Made by a program: the position numbers and the translations under genes. Positions 33,551 through 44,690 of a DNA stretch of 64,000 nucleotides are shown one piece after another. This DNA comes from Pyrocephalus nanus (lineage: Eukaryota; Chordata; Aves; Passeriformes; Tyrannidae): positions 12,824,709 to 12,888,708 of the forward strand of contig CM076263.1 of assembly GCA_038380795.1 (NCBI GenBank). Reading direction: 5' to 3'. The notes under the pieces are model-generated. The model saw only the letters and a list, made by a program, of their open reading frames with translations, was not told the DNA's origin and ran no database searches. Position 1 is the first letter of the stretch. Every line of letters starts with the position of its first letter.

Positions 33551-35914
33551 TGCATTCTGGCTTAGAGTCAATTGGGAGGCTGGAGGAGGAGGTGGGAATT
33601 CACTTTTCCTCTTCAAGTCTGGACAATCCTTTCTCCAGTGTCCCTTCTTTTTACAAAAAGAACATACATCATTAGTCTTATCATGCTGGTAACTAGATTT
33701 ATAATTCTCATGGTGGACATTGTGTTTGTGACGTTTCTGGTAGTTATTATCCTGCTCCTTTTCCCCACCTTTTTGATCTCTGTTTCGGTAGACTGTCCAA
33801 GCTATATTCATTAATTCACCAATACTCTTGTTCTCACCCGCTTTCTGTAGCTTTTTTCTTATATCGTCTGCAGATTGGCCTATAAATAAATAGACCAAGT
33901 GCCTTTTCCCTGACTCTGATTCTACATCTATATCTGTGTACTTTCGTACGGCCTCTGTTAGTCTGTTCAGAAAATCTGTAGGGGATTCATTTTTATCTTG
34001 TTTCACTGTAAACATTTTTGACCAATTTACTGCTTTTGGAATTCCATATTTAAGACCATAAATCACCCAATCCTGATAGCGTTTCAATGCTTCCCTTTTT
34101 TCTGGTAAATTGGGATCCCATTTGGGATCCTCTGAGGGAAACACATCTTGCAGTTGTCCTTGCATCTGCCCAGATGTTATGAGCCTCTCTATTTCATCCC
34201 GGGCAGCTTTCTTAACCATGTCTATTTCACTAGAATCTAATAATGTGTCTAGCATTATTTCCAAATCTTCCCAATCAGGATTTTGTGTCTTTATTGCTCT
34301 TTTCATAAACCTAGTTACCTTGTCTGGGTTTTCCCTATATGTTCCAACTGAAGTTTTCCACTGCTGTAACTCACTTAGAGAAAAAGGAGTTTTTATCAGA
34401 ACTGGACCCTGGTTGCTCAGAGCTTGCCTTAAGGGGGCTTCTACTGTAGGCTTTTCCTTTTGTGATCTTGTTCTACTAGCCACTGGATTGGGGTCTGACA
34501 GAGCTTCTTGTACTCTTCTTCCTCCTCTCTTTAGTCTTACTGTAAGTGGTTTCTCCTCCACCCTCCCCAATCTATCGTTTGACTCATCCTCAGAAGCTTC
34601 CGTACCTGTGTCAGAAAAATCACTATCCCGAGTCTTAACGTTTGTGCTCGAGGGGTCAAAAGGGGGAAGACCCCATCTTTGTCTCCTGTCAATAGGAGGA
34701 ACTGAACTGCTCCTCCTCAATTTGCTCCTCCCCCGTTGTTGTAATTCTAAACCCTGGTCCCTTCCCTCCGCAGGGTGGGGCGGTGCCGAAGGGATGGGGG
34801 CGGGTTCGTCCCCGCCCCTCATGGCAGAGCGGGAGGGTCCTGTGTCAGCCGGGGCAGGGACTCTGGCTGTAGACATCGTCCCCGCTCCCACAGCAACTGA
34901 GCCTGTCCTGCCTGTGGCAGCCCCGGCGGGGGCCGCTGCCCCCCCGCCACTATGGGCAGAGCCCGCGGCTCCAGCCAGGACTGGCCCTACAGCCCAGGGA
35001 GGCGCTACCGCCCCCCCGTCACCGAAAGGGCCTGCAGCCCCGGCCAGGAACGGCCCCGCAGTCCAGGGGAGGGTTACCACCCCTGCCCCGACACCGGCAG
35101 AGCTCGCAGCTCCAGACGGGACCGGCCCCGCGGTCTCAACAGGGGCTGGCTCCGCAGTGCCGGGAGGAGCCGCCGCCGATCCGGCCGCTCCCGTTCCGGT
35201 CGGAACAGCCAGCGCCGACCCCGCAGGTCCCGGAGCACAAACAGCAGTTCTCAGGACCCCCGCTCCGCCCGGAGCAGTTCCAGCTTGTCCTGCCGTTGCC
35301 CCCGAGGCCCCCGAAGCAACTTGACCCGGCACCGCAGGTCCAGCTGGCCCCGCCAAGCTGGCAGGACCCGCCCCGGGGGCTACCCCCGCTCCTGATGGAC
35401 CTACGCCTGCCGCGTCCGCAGCCTGCGCCAAAGTTGGGGGGGAGCTTCCTATTCTCATATTTGGGGGAATTAAAAGGTCCAGATCTTCATATCCTGGGCT
35501 TTCAAGATTAGTTTCCTCCTCAGGATCATGCTTAGCACGATTTTTCTTTTTCTCCTCTAATGCTTTTTCTGTGAGTTCTGCTTCTATTTTAACTTTGTCC
35601 TTTTTATATGCCTTTCTCAATTTCGGACGGCTTAAGAAAAGATAGAATAACTCTGCATAATGCAAGTCAGACCACATCTCCTCCTTATGAAGGATTGTCA
35701 TGAGATGAAACACTGTATTTGCCTCAAAAGAGCCAAATTTTGGCCAGACTATTCTTCTAATTTTCCCGGTATAGGGCCACACATCCATAGAGAGTCTAAC
35801 TAACTCCCGCCTTTTTAAAGATGTCTCAGGACCAGTTAAATCATCCCAATACCGTAAAACCAAAGCGAGAGGGGTTCCCTCTGGAATTTCCTCTTTAGCT
35901 TGTGTACATCCCAT
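33548..35914 (-). CDS. gag: Retroviral Gag polyprotein, intact
   Basis: The start is the ATG at 35914, because it gives MGCTQAK, an N-myristoylation signal; the frame is open five codons further but without an ATG. Length is 788 codons. Residues 2 to about 130 are matrix (LRYWDDLTG, RRIVWPKFG) ending in a Lys/Glu-rich helix. About 160-395 is a very Ala/Gly/Pro-rich region with an imperfect repeat (PFLAGAAGPFGDGGA and PVLAGAAGSAHSGGG) and a PSAP late-domain motif at 375-378 for ESCRT recruitment. A Ser/Arg segment follows. Capsid runs from about 492 to 715, with the major homology region near 638-660 (NESPTDFLNRLTEAV). One CCHC zinc knuckle lies at 751-764 (CSFCKKKGHWRKDC), then a proline run. 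A single knuckle is gammaretroviral. Gag assembles particles at the membrane and packages RNA. No lesion was seen. Confidence 0.95.
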   Translation of the reverse strand: MGCTQAKEEIPEGTPLALVLRYWDDLTGPETSLKRRELVRLSMDVWPYTGKIRRIVWPKFGSFEANTVFHLMTILHKEEMWSDLHYAELFYLFLSRPKLRKAYKKDKVKIEAELTEKALEEKKKNRAKHDPEEETNLESPGYEDLDLLIPPNMRIGSSPPTLAQAADAAGVGPSGAGVAPGAGPASLAGPAGPAVPGQVASGASGATAGQAGTAPGGAGVLRTAVCAPGPAGSALAVPTGTGAAGSAAAPPGTAEPAPVETAGPVPSGAASSAGVGAGVVTLPWTAGPFLAGAAGPFGDGGAVAPPWAVGPVLAGAAGSAHSGGGAAAPAGAATGRTGSVAVGAGTMSTARVPAPADTGPSRSAMRGGDEPAPIPSAPPHPAEGRDQGLELQQRGRSKLRRSSSVPPIDRRQRWGLPPFDPSSTNVKTRDSDFSDTGTEASEDESNDRLGRVEEKPLTVRLKRGGRRVQEALSDPNPVASRTRSQKEKPTVEAPLRQALSNQGPVLIKTPFSLSELQQWKTSVGTYRENPDKVTRFMKRAIKTQNPDWEDLEIMLDTLLDSSEIDMVKKAARDEIERLITSGQMQGQLQDVFPSEDPKWDPNLPEKREALKRYQDWVIYGLKYGIPKAVNWSKMFTVKQDKNESPTDFLNRLTEAVRKYTDIDVESESGKRHLVYLFIGQSADDIRKKLQKAGENKSIGELMNIAWTVYRNRDQKGGEKEQDNNYQKRHKHNVHHENYKSSYQHDKTNDVCSFCKKKGHWRKDCPDLKRKSEFPPPPPASQLTLSQNA

Positions 35915-36437
35915 GTTAACAAACAACACACGAGGAAAATGACAAGTCTAGCTTAGAACTCACAGCCACACACACACACACACACACACAGACTTTGTAT
36001 CCAATCCGGACACTACCAGGTTCAGGCAGAAACACAGAGTTTCAAGCGGGGGAGGCGTCCCCCCCCCCTCTCCGGCCACACCTGGCCAACACGAAACCCG
36101 AAATCCTCCTGCCTGCCCTAACTTAAACTTTCCGGACAGTTCCACTGCCCACTCCGGCAAAAATCCCTTTGCCAACAGACTGGGAAAACACTGGCTTTTG
36201 GGCCCAAGTCCAGGTTTCCCTCCCAGTCTCACTGTATTCCCTAGCCCTGGGAAACTCCTTCCCGCAGCTGCTAATTAAAATTCTCTAGGAGTTTTGTTCT
36301 TTATCTTACCTCCTCCACGTGCGGTTCCGAGAAGCTGGGCCCCCCGAGATCAGAGCAGGAATTTTTCAAGATATGCCGGCCGGGAAGAAATCCCTGCAAA
36401 ATGGAATACCGATCCAGAGGAGTCACAGGTCTCGAGT
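35915..36437 (-). other. Proviral 5' leader with a (TG)n tract
   Basis: This is untranslated sequence between the primer binding site and gag, where packaging signals and a splice donor would lie. A (CA)12 run on the plus strand (35967-35990), read as (TG)n in the viral RNA, sits about 50 bases before the gag ATG. I could not pick a splice donor with confidence. Confidence 0.6.
35967..35990. repeat. (CA)12 microsatellite inside the proviral leader
   Basis: A perfect dinucleotide run of 24 bases within the retroviral leader. Being in a multicopy element, its length may vary between copies and individuals. Confidence 0.9.
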
Positions 36438-36455
36438 CCCCGTACGGAGTCACCA
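36438..36455 (-). other. Candidate tRNA primer binding site
   Basis: On the minus strand TGGTGACTCCGTACGGGG begins four bases (GTTT) after the 5' LTR end. It starts with the obligatory TGG that pairs with a tRNA CCA end. The first ten bases agree with a tRNA-Trp-type site at nine positions, but the remainder does not, so the primer is unresolved. The plus strand here (CTCGAGTCC ... GTCACCA) itself looks like a tRNA 3' half. Confidence 0.65.
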
Positions 36456-36459
36456 AAAC

Positions 36460-37021
36460 TGTTGCCTAAATGGCTGTGGGGAAAAAACGACTCCAAGCCA
36501 AATTAGGTAGGAGATAAGATAAGGATACAAAGGTTTTAATGAGTCCCCAGGCTTTCTGGAATACCCCCAGCGCGCGCTCCCGAAATCGAGATGTTCCCAG
36601 TTTTTATAATGATTTTCACCCAATCCCGTCCAGCTACCTCTCAGGTTCTGCCCCTGCCACGCCTCTTGGAAATTGGGTCTGGGGGCGTTTTGGGACCCTC
36701 TCTTCTTCATCTTCATCTTCCTCAGAGCACGTAATGTCCTTGGAGGCCTTCCAGAATTCTAGGCCTGAAGGTTGTTGGGTCTAGGCTGTATCTTGTTCCG
36801 TGGGGTTGAGATGTTCCTCTATCCTTCTACCTTGAAAAAGAGACTAAACAGGCTAAGGAATTTAGGGAATTGATATGGGAATGGGTAACAGGGGTTTGAG
36901 CTGGTGTGTTAAAGGTAAAGGGATAATATTGCTGCTACTCTAAAATCTACATTTACTACATAACTACTTCTAAGATCCACAAAAATTAAAAAAATTAAAA
37001 CATCAAAACTCCAGGGTATCA
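36460..37021 (-). mobile_element. 5' LTR of the provirus
   Basis: The LTR is 562 bp, TGATACC ... GGCAACA on the minus strand. It contains the promoter (TATAAAA at 36608-36602) and ATTAAA at 36540-36535, about 60 bases later. That gives a short R and a U5 of roughly 60 bases, as in compact class I LTRs. It drives leftward transcription of gag. Confidence 0.95.
36602..36608 (-). promoter_or_regulatory. TATA box of the 5' LTR
   Basis: The minus strand reads CATTATAAAAACTGGG. A start about 25-30 bases downstream, near 36575, would place the ATTAAA signal inside R, as expected. Confidence 0.7.
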
Positions 37022-37025
37022 CTAC

Positions 37026-40000
37026 CAAAACTCATAGGAAGATTTTTGTTCATTATGTCCAAACTGATATATGTTCCTACTTTGAGCTTGAGTTCTGTTT
37101 CTCAAATTGCAAACTTCAACAGGGTCTTTTCTGTATACTAGTCTCAGTGATTATATACAGGAGATCCTCACCTTTTTAAGTCTGAGCTGAAGGATTTGTC
37201 CCCATTACGCTGTAAGAACAGATTGAGAGTGATCACAGTTTCCCCTTTCAGTTCTTTTCTTTAAAGCTGAAGAACTATCTCCTGCTTAACACTCAATGAA
37301 AACCCTGCTGGAAATTGATTTCTCGATATTTATACTTTCCACAAATATAACTTTTACTCATCAGTCTCCTCCTAAACTTCACGTAAGGGGGTTGAAGTTT
37401 GTTAGGTTGAAGGTAAAGTGAGATGATTCCTTTAAAGAAAATGTTACTGTTACCTTTATATAAACTTTAATGCTTGTGCTGCTGAGGACTGAGCTGCTTT
37501 CCATCAAATCAATAAACAGAGAAACTGACAGAAAAATAGTTATTGTTGAATAGTTATGTTCATGAGAGTGAGAGTTCACACGAGCAGAGAATGGGAGCTC
37601 ATAGCATGGACAGTTTGCAGAAAGGCCTGTTGGTGAAGTTTCAAGGGCAAAGAATCTGGCCACTACTATTACCCTGTGGACTAAATCTTTAACCTCTGAT
37701 GTCAACTTCTTTTCACTTACAGTATAAAGTCCTAGTGCCAATGTCCTAAAACTTTTGTACCATAGCTCAAATTGTCTGACTGAACCACAGTAGGAGAAAC
37801 AGGCTTGAATAAAAAACCAATCTTCTACTGCCAGTATTTGCAGTTTATCTGCTGTAGAATGACTTTTTCCTTAAAAATGTTCTGTATTAGTGAACATGCA
37901 CTGGCTGCTTTCAGTTCCTTGCCCTTTTCGAACTCTCTTGGATTTGTATAATTGACCTTCCTCTTTCCATCTTTGTGGTCACATCATTCTATAGTCATAA
38001 GCAGCCTCCACAACTGTGTCAACCATCATATTTCTGACAGGGTTTTTGTTAAGGAATGAAGACATACTTCCCCTAGGCATATCAGCATGCAAATCACCCC
38101 CTTTTCTGTGACCTTGTCAAACATTCTCATTCAGCCTTTATTTTTCTGACATCTCTAAACAGTAATAACTCCAACTGACTCCAAAGACTTGACACCAGAT
38201 AAAAATAAACCATATCATATCTTTGCTTTGGTGATGGGAGGGAAGGACACACTTTGATCTCTGTTATAAATGTGTCAGTAATGCTGGTCCTTGTTTACAG
38301 TGAATGGTGTTTGTCCTGGTATGCTTGAGAGCAGAACCTGTCAGTGGGGACAGAAATGTCAAGGAAGTGCCATCTGAAAAGAGAGGTGCCTGATACCTCC
38401 TCTCAAATGCTTGGGCTTATCTAAAATCTAAATTAGGTGAAAGATTTGTTCAGATCTGTGTCCCCTTGTTAATTTGTGACTGGGACTGAGTATCCTGTAG
38501 CTGCAGTTACACTTAGCCAGCTGACAATGACAGCCTTTTCTGCAGGAGGAGAGGGCAGTGCAGGGTTTTGTTTCTTCAGCCTTTGAAGGAGTGGGACCCA
38601 GGAAGGTTTTTAGAAATATAAGTGTAGTTAACAAAACCACTGAGATGAGAGCTGTGCCATAGAGATTGCAGTGACACAATAGGGAGCATGGGCTTCATGT
38701 TTAAGGCAGTTAATATTGAAGAATAGGAGTGAGAGATCACTCACATCTGACCTAGTAGTTATTTTATTGCATTCTAATCAGTAAATTTAGATATGTAGAA
38801 TATTTAATAAGTACAGATGGATTGGTGGTCAATATTAAATACTGCTCTTAAAGTTTGGGATACAAATTTTACTGTCCATGCTTACTATACGTATCTTAAA
38901 TGTTATATGCATGCACAAAAAGGTCGCTTACCAACCCATTGATGTCTGGTGTCCTGTTGGGATCCCTCAGCCTTGGGGAATAACTGTGAGAGGTATCCCT
39001 GCTCAGGAGGAGATCACTGCCATGCAGACAGCTGCCGTGGAGGGAGAGCTCAAAGGGCGCTGATAGGTTCACATACTTATAGTGTAAAGGGCCTGATTTG
39101 TAGCTAAATTTTCTACCATGATAATACAGTTTTGTCCACTTATCAGCCTAGTCTCCTGCCAAGCCATTTGCTTGTACATTGTTTGATGCTGCACTGTTGC
39201 TGACAGCCTTGACAACAGGATTGACTTTGATCTGGCCTATGTGCTGAACATCTGTCTGGACTGAAGTTCAGTTAGTTCAAACAGGAGGAGGGCATCCATT
39301 ACAGCTAATGAAGAAGACAGAGGAGTTACTGAAGCCAATTCACCCTCTTCATGTTACTTCTTGAAACTTCTTGCTGCTTGTCACAGTTCAAGAACAGTCT
39401 TCAGACATGGTAGCAACTTTGGAGCACAGAAATGCAGTTTACTTCACAGCACATGTGAATACATTGCAGGAGGTTTTGAAGGGAAAAACATCTATCTTTA
39501 AAAACATTTAGTCACATTAATGGGGTTTCCTTCCATAAAGTTATAGGATTTCTTTTGGTCATAAACTGCTGCAAACCCAGAGAACACACAGAGGAGAGAA
39601 GCACATCTTATTTTCCTTTTTTCTTCAAGCACCTGCTCCTTGCCTCTCTTTTACCAGATCTGTCCTTTTTCATAGTCTCATAATGTGGAAGTTCCCCAAA
39701 GCCTTATTCTTTAAATACGAGTAATTGGAAATTATGTACTAGCAAAGTGATAAACACTGGAAAATGAAAAGTGTGCCCTTGAGCTAAGGGGGATTTTTCA
39801 GTTGCTCCTTCATTTGCAGCTGAGAGCTCTGACCACGAGACAGCCTGTCCTGCAGTCCTCCTCTCTGTACATTTAGATGTCCCGAAGTAAATCCTCATCT
39901 ATTCCCCAACAGATTAAATGATCTGTGCCTTAAATCAGTAAAAGTTTTTAGGATACTGCCTCTTCTGACTGCTTGTTCCTGCAGGGATCTGGTAGGAATT

Positions 40001-43000
40001 AGGTTCCTACATGAAATTTGAGGATCTGAACATGATGCTTTATTCTGTTCAGCCTTAGCAGTGCCCAAAAGCCTGGTTCAGTATTTGCTGACCCCTGCAA
40101 TAAATCTTTTTGTTGAACCTTGTCGGGTTCTGTGTTCATGGATATACCGGTATATAATAGCAATGGTTTCTAATCTTGCAAGTTCATTGTGTATCAGGTT
40201 TTTGTTCTTTTAATTGCTTCATGATTCTCATGCATCATTTTTGCCTCTGTGGTGTATGTAACTAATCAACAGGTGAAGGATATTGGCTTTCTTTGGTCTA
40301 GTAATGGCACTCTCTCATGTTCATGGAGAACATTGGAAAAATAGGGCAAAATGAGGGTATACAGCAAAACTAAATATCCTTCTTTTATCATTCTCCTATG
40401 TAAAAATGGTGGAACAAGTAAATCAATACCAAGTTGTGGCAACCCCAGCAACACCTACATTCAGTTAATTAGGATCAAAAAGGAGTGTTTCGTCCTTGAC
40501 TGGTGTTTTTGAGAAAGACAGTGCTGTGTTCTCAAAGTAAACACCACTTTGAAGGGTCTGCATGATAGTGTGTGTTTTTCTCCCATGGCTGAACACAGCC
40601 ACCAGTGATGCAAGGTGAAGGTATGGGATCAAGGCACTGGTTTAGGATAGTCCTGGGAATTTCAGTTAACTAAAGGAAAAACATAAGATGCTGTTCACAA
40701 AGGAACCCTGATTAAAGGGGAACACCAGAAAGATCAATGGCCAAGTCCCAAAACTGAACTCTTTGTGTGCAGCCTCATTTTCTCTTCACCACCCATACCA
40801 AGCAATGAAGCAAAGCTTTTAAATGTGTAGCTACAGAGAGTGTTAAATAGTTGTTACAATTGTCTCAATTAAAGTTAGATCATAAAATATTATTTTTGAA
40901 AATAGATCAGGAACTCTTTTCCCACCTTTTAGACATTTGAATGTAGTTAGAAAAAAAAACTGTGTTTTTTTTTCTTGCTCTCTTGCATGAGTTTATCCAG
41001 TTGCTGGAAAAGTTATTGTTTTTCCTCATACTAGAGATTACTAATGTTATCTGAGAGATCAGAGGGATCAGATGAACACATTAAATAAAAATCTCCTTCT
41101 CATTGTGATATCCTACTAAGTAGAAAACAGATGACTGAAAGAAAGCATCGGGGAAATTAAAAATCACTTAAAAGCACATTTTTCTTAACTAGGAGAGTTT
41201 CCTCAAATTCCTTGGAGATACTGGCTGCTCTCTCTGGCTTTGATTCAGAAAAGCATTCCTGCTCAAGTGCATAAGGACATACTTATCTCCTCTTGAATCT
41301 GATGATGCTGGAGCCTGGGGAGGTCCCCATTCGCACTTGCACAGGATTCTGCACAGGACTGCACGAAACCGAGCTGCCTGCTGGATCTCTGCACATTGTG
41401 CTGAGCGTGGGAAAGAAACTTGGTGCATGTAGACCCACAGAATGTATGTATTGCCCGCATTACTTATCTCTCACTGCAACATGCCTGTAACTGTGTTACT
41501 AAATTGCATTCTCAAGTGAACATGAAAAGCTGGAATGATCCAGCTTTGATCAAAATGATCAGAAGATTTATCTGAAGGATGACCTTTGTTAGGAATACTG
41601 TTTCCTTATTCAAACAGCCTGTTGGTTTTCTGATGCCAAATAAATAAATCCCACAGAGGAGGTGCTATTGCATTGATTTCCCTTCCAGTGCATTTGCACT
41701 TTTTAAACCTCCTCCGCCACATTCAGGTTCACAGTAGGTTCACATGTCATCAGTGTAGTTTGAATATGGTTGACAGGAGGACACTGCTCATCATCTGCCC
41801 CTCTTGGAGCAGTGTTCTCACTGACAGGCTTAAATCAACATTCACTGCAGTCCATTTCATAAGGAAGACCAGTCATATAAATATTGCTGTACAAATCATT
41901 GATTTCTTTGATGTGCCTGGTGAGCTAAAATACAACTGGAAAGATGTTTGTGTTTCTGTTGCACTTCTAACTGATACTAGCTGTATCTAGATCTTAACAA
42001 ACAGGTTTGGGTAGAATAGGCTATAACATTTTGTTTTGGATAGCTGTTGGTTTTTTTATGAAAGGCATAGGTGGGGCTCATAAAACTGCTCCTCTGGGTT
42101 TTGTACTCATAATCCAGGTCTCAAAAAGCTTCAGTCTGTCTCTACAGACATCTAAGTATTCTGTTTTAAATCTCCATATTTATTTTAAATATGGCACACA
42201 CTAAAATACAGCTCTCTGGAAAAGAAAAATATTTCCAAAATAAAAGGGTATGGATTTGGAGCAGTAAGCCTTCAAAATTTATTTTGTTTTTTCTACTTCT
42301 ACTTTACTACTTTCCTCCAGCCTCCTGCTTAATAATGTAAACCTTTTCATCTGCACACATCTGCATGAAGTCTGTAAATAAGACATTTATTTCATATCCT
42401 TTGGAAGGTCAGCTTGGCATAATGGAGCATTTCACGCAGCATGCTTTCCACTTTTCTTCACTTAGCTGAACTTGCTGACTACATATGAGCAGTGGGCAGG
42501 AATTTCAGGAGTTCTTTAATTGCTTGCTTGAAACTTTTATCATATTGTTAGAATCAAACACAAGATCAAAACTTTTAAAATGCTGAGAATAAGAATGTTC
42601 TGAATGCTTTTATAAATCACAGCCAATTTTTTTACTAAGCTTGTATTTCTTAGCAACCTGCTGTCTTACTGCAGATGGATCTGTTGTACTATTTATTAAC
42701 TGTGTCCCTTACAAACCTCAGTTGCTGTTGCCAGTTTCAAGGCAAAACCATACTACACTTGAGTAAAAGAGGTAGCATTTTATTTGGTGTATTCTAGGAG
42801 AAGGAGAAAGAAATTTTTGCAAACCAAAGCAGACATCAGGTCCTCAAAAACAACACCATGAAAGAAACAGTAAAAGTTCTTACAAAAAAGAAAAAAAAGC
42901 TAACGCAATAAAAACCAACAAAGGCTTAGTAAAAAAATGAGAATGATAAAGATTTTTTTCAAGTCAGCAACTCCATTTCTGTGTTTCACTGTGGGGAGTA

Positions 43001-43779
43001 AGACTAACACTGGGACAGAAGTTAGAGTACCTGCAGAAATCACTTTTGCAATTTCTTTACCTCCACCTCTTCAAGGTATTAGTAGAGAAGGTTGTCAGTC
43101 AAAAGATCACCAAGGCTATATAGTAAAATATTTTAAACCCAGAAGATGTTTGAAAAAATATAAAAATGAAAACTTGCAAAGAGAGTTCACTTTATCATTT
43201 TATATATTATATTGTCCCTAAAAGTTCTAAGACTAATATTTTCAGATGATGTATCATCTCCATCATGCAGTAATAGTAGATTTCCATGCAGGATACTCCT
43301 GAAATAGATCAAGTGCAGTGTCTTCTGGTAAAGAACTTGAACAGCACAGCTTCTCTGCCAGTGTATGGCACAGCAGTACTCAGACATGAATTGCCTGCTC
43401 CAAACAGTACAATAAACTGTGGTCAAGAACTGTGGTCAATAACCAGAGAGCAAAAAGTGCAGGGCATATGGTTCTCTGTGCTAGTCTGAGGTGTTCAGAA
43501 ATTAGAATTTTTGCAAACAAGGTAAAGGTCTAACCAGAGTGCTATTCTGCATTTGGAGGAAAAGAAGGAAATGATGTTCATTTACGTAATGACTGAGAAT
43601 ATAATTTTTATTTAAAATAAGAACTGTGTGGAGTGCTGAAGTACAGTTACTGCAGGTAACTCGGGGAAATAGAATTGTACAGAAGGAACTGATAAAAGCT
43701 GCCCAGAAAACTATCTGGTATATTCCTCTAGATTTTCAGTGAATCTTAGAACAGTACAGATAAAAGATAAATAAAGAAA
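37026..43779. other. Single-copy-looking DNA, no recognised gene
   Basis: No gene, RNA or repeat family was identified. Two more CpG-containing stretches stand out: 38930-39065, open on the plus strand (QPWGITVRGIPAQEE), and 41290-41490. Neither has clear splice borders or a known family. The base at 37022 begins the right target duplication of the provirus. Confidence 0.4.
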
Positions 43780-44690
43780 GTTAGTGTTGCACCAAACTCT
43801 AGGACAGGTTAACAGGCTAGCCAGAATAATTAGAGTCTAATGATAAGAAGTAGATTAATGGAGCCTCAAACAACAAAGAAGAATGAAATCATTCCACCAG
43901 TCAACACAGGTTTGTGGAGAATAGATACTGCAAAACAAATGTCATTTCTTCTGCTTTAATGGAGGCTTTGGTCAATAACAAATATGTAACACTGAACTTC
44001 TGAAAAGTATCTAATACAGTAGCCTGCAACATTTACTTATGCTTGCAGTTTTCTAGTTCCTTAGTATAGGTGGATCAAGAATTGTAGTATAATTGACCTT
44101 AACACTTGACTGTAACTTAGTGAGGAGACAAAATAGTATTTTGTATTTTAACTCTGTAGTATATTAATATTCTATCAGGAAAAAAAATATTGCTACTGTT
44201 ACTACTGAAAAGAGTGGCTGTTGACATCAAGACTGGAACACGGGTAAGCAGATGGATGGTGGAGGGTGTTGTGGACGAACTTAGGTTGCAAATGAATACC
44301 ATGTATTTTTATATGCCCAAGTTCAAAATGTTTCCTCTGATAGAAAAAGAATCATATTTCTAAAGAGAAAAGTCATATCTATAAAATAAAGGTCCTCTCT
44401 CGTGAAAGAGCAGCATGAAAAAAAACATTGAGCATCGTGGTGGACAACCTCCTAGTCATGAGTTCCCAGTGCAACTCTGAATCCCAAATGATTCATGCTA
44501 TTTTCAAGTTTGTTAATAAAATCGGGGAAATTCATACCACCTCTGTCCTTTAGAACTTGCCGCGAGTGTGATTGGAATACTTGACAGGTTTTGATGCCAT
44601 CAGCTTCTCAGACTGAGGACAGCTTAGAACTGTATCCTAGAAAAGCTGCTGAATCTACTAAAGAAAATGTCTTCTGGTGGAGAGACAACA
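43780..44690 (+). mobile_element. Highly decayed LINE (CR1/L3-like) remnant
   Basis: Scattered words read like plus-strand LINE ORF2: CACAGGTTTGTGGAGAATAG near 43910, a broken reverse transcriptase motif-A echo around 43995-44030 (F-KVSNTVACNI), and GGTGGACAACCTCCTAGTCA near 44440. That last word resembles CR1 sequence downstream of the catalytic domain. Stops and indels are dense. The family assignment is tentative. Confidence 0.4.

Larger units (their letters stand above)
31763..37025 (-). mobile_element. Young, internally deleted gammaretrovirus-like provirus
   Basis: A minus-strand class I endogenous retrovirus: 5' LTR 36460-37021, primer site, leader, gag, UGA, protease, pol remnant, env tail, polypurine tract, 3' LTR 31767-32328. 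The tetramer CTAC flanks both ends (31763-31766 and 37022-37025), a 4-bp duplication as made by gammaretroviral integrases; ACTAC is possible if one terminal base is read differently. The two LTRs are both 562 bp and differ by eye only at 32321 versus 37014. Gag is uninterrupted. Most of reverse transcriptase, RNase H, integrase and env is deleted, so the copy cannot move without a helper. Confidence 0.95.

Noticed and set aside
34110..35324. A 404-codon plus-strand open frame, rich in Ala, Pro and Gly
   Set aside because: It is the antisense shadow of the GC-rich Ala/Gly/Pro region of gag. GC-rich third positions leave few stops on the opposite strand. It has no independent support.
34952..35395. 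A 147-codon Arg/Ser-rich plus-strand open frame
   Set aside because: Another antisense frame of the same GC-rich gag segment; the Arg/Ser content follows from the base composition.
36450..36716. An 86-88-codon open frame present in both proviral LTRs
   Set aside because: It spans the U3/R/U5 control region, including the TATA box and polyadenylation signal, so it is chance openness duplicated by the LTR copies.
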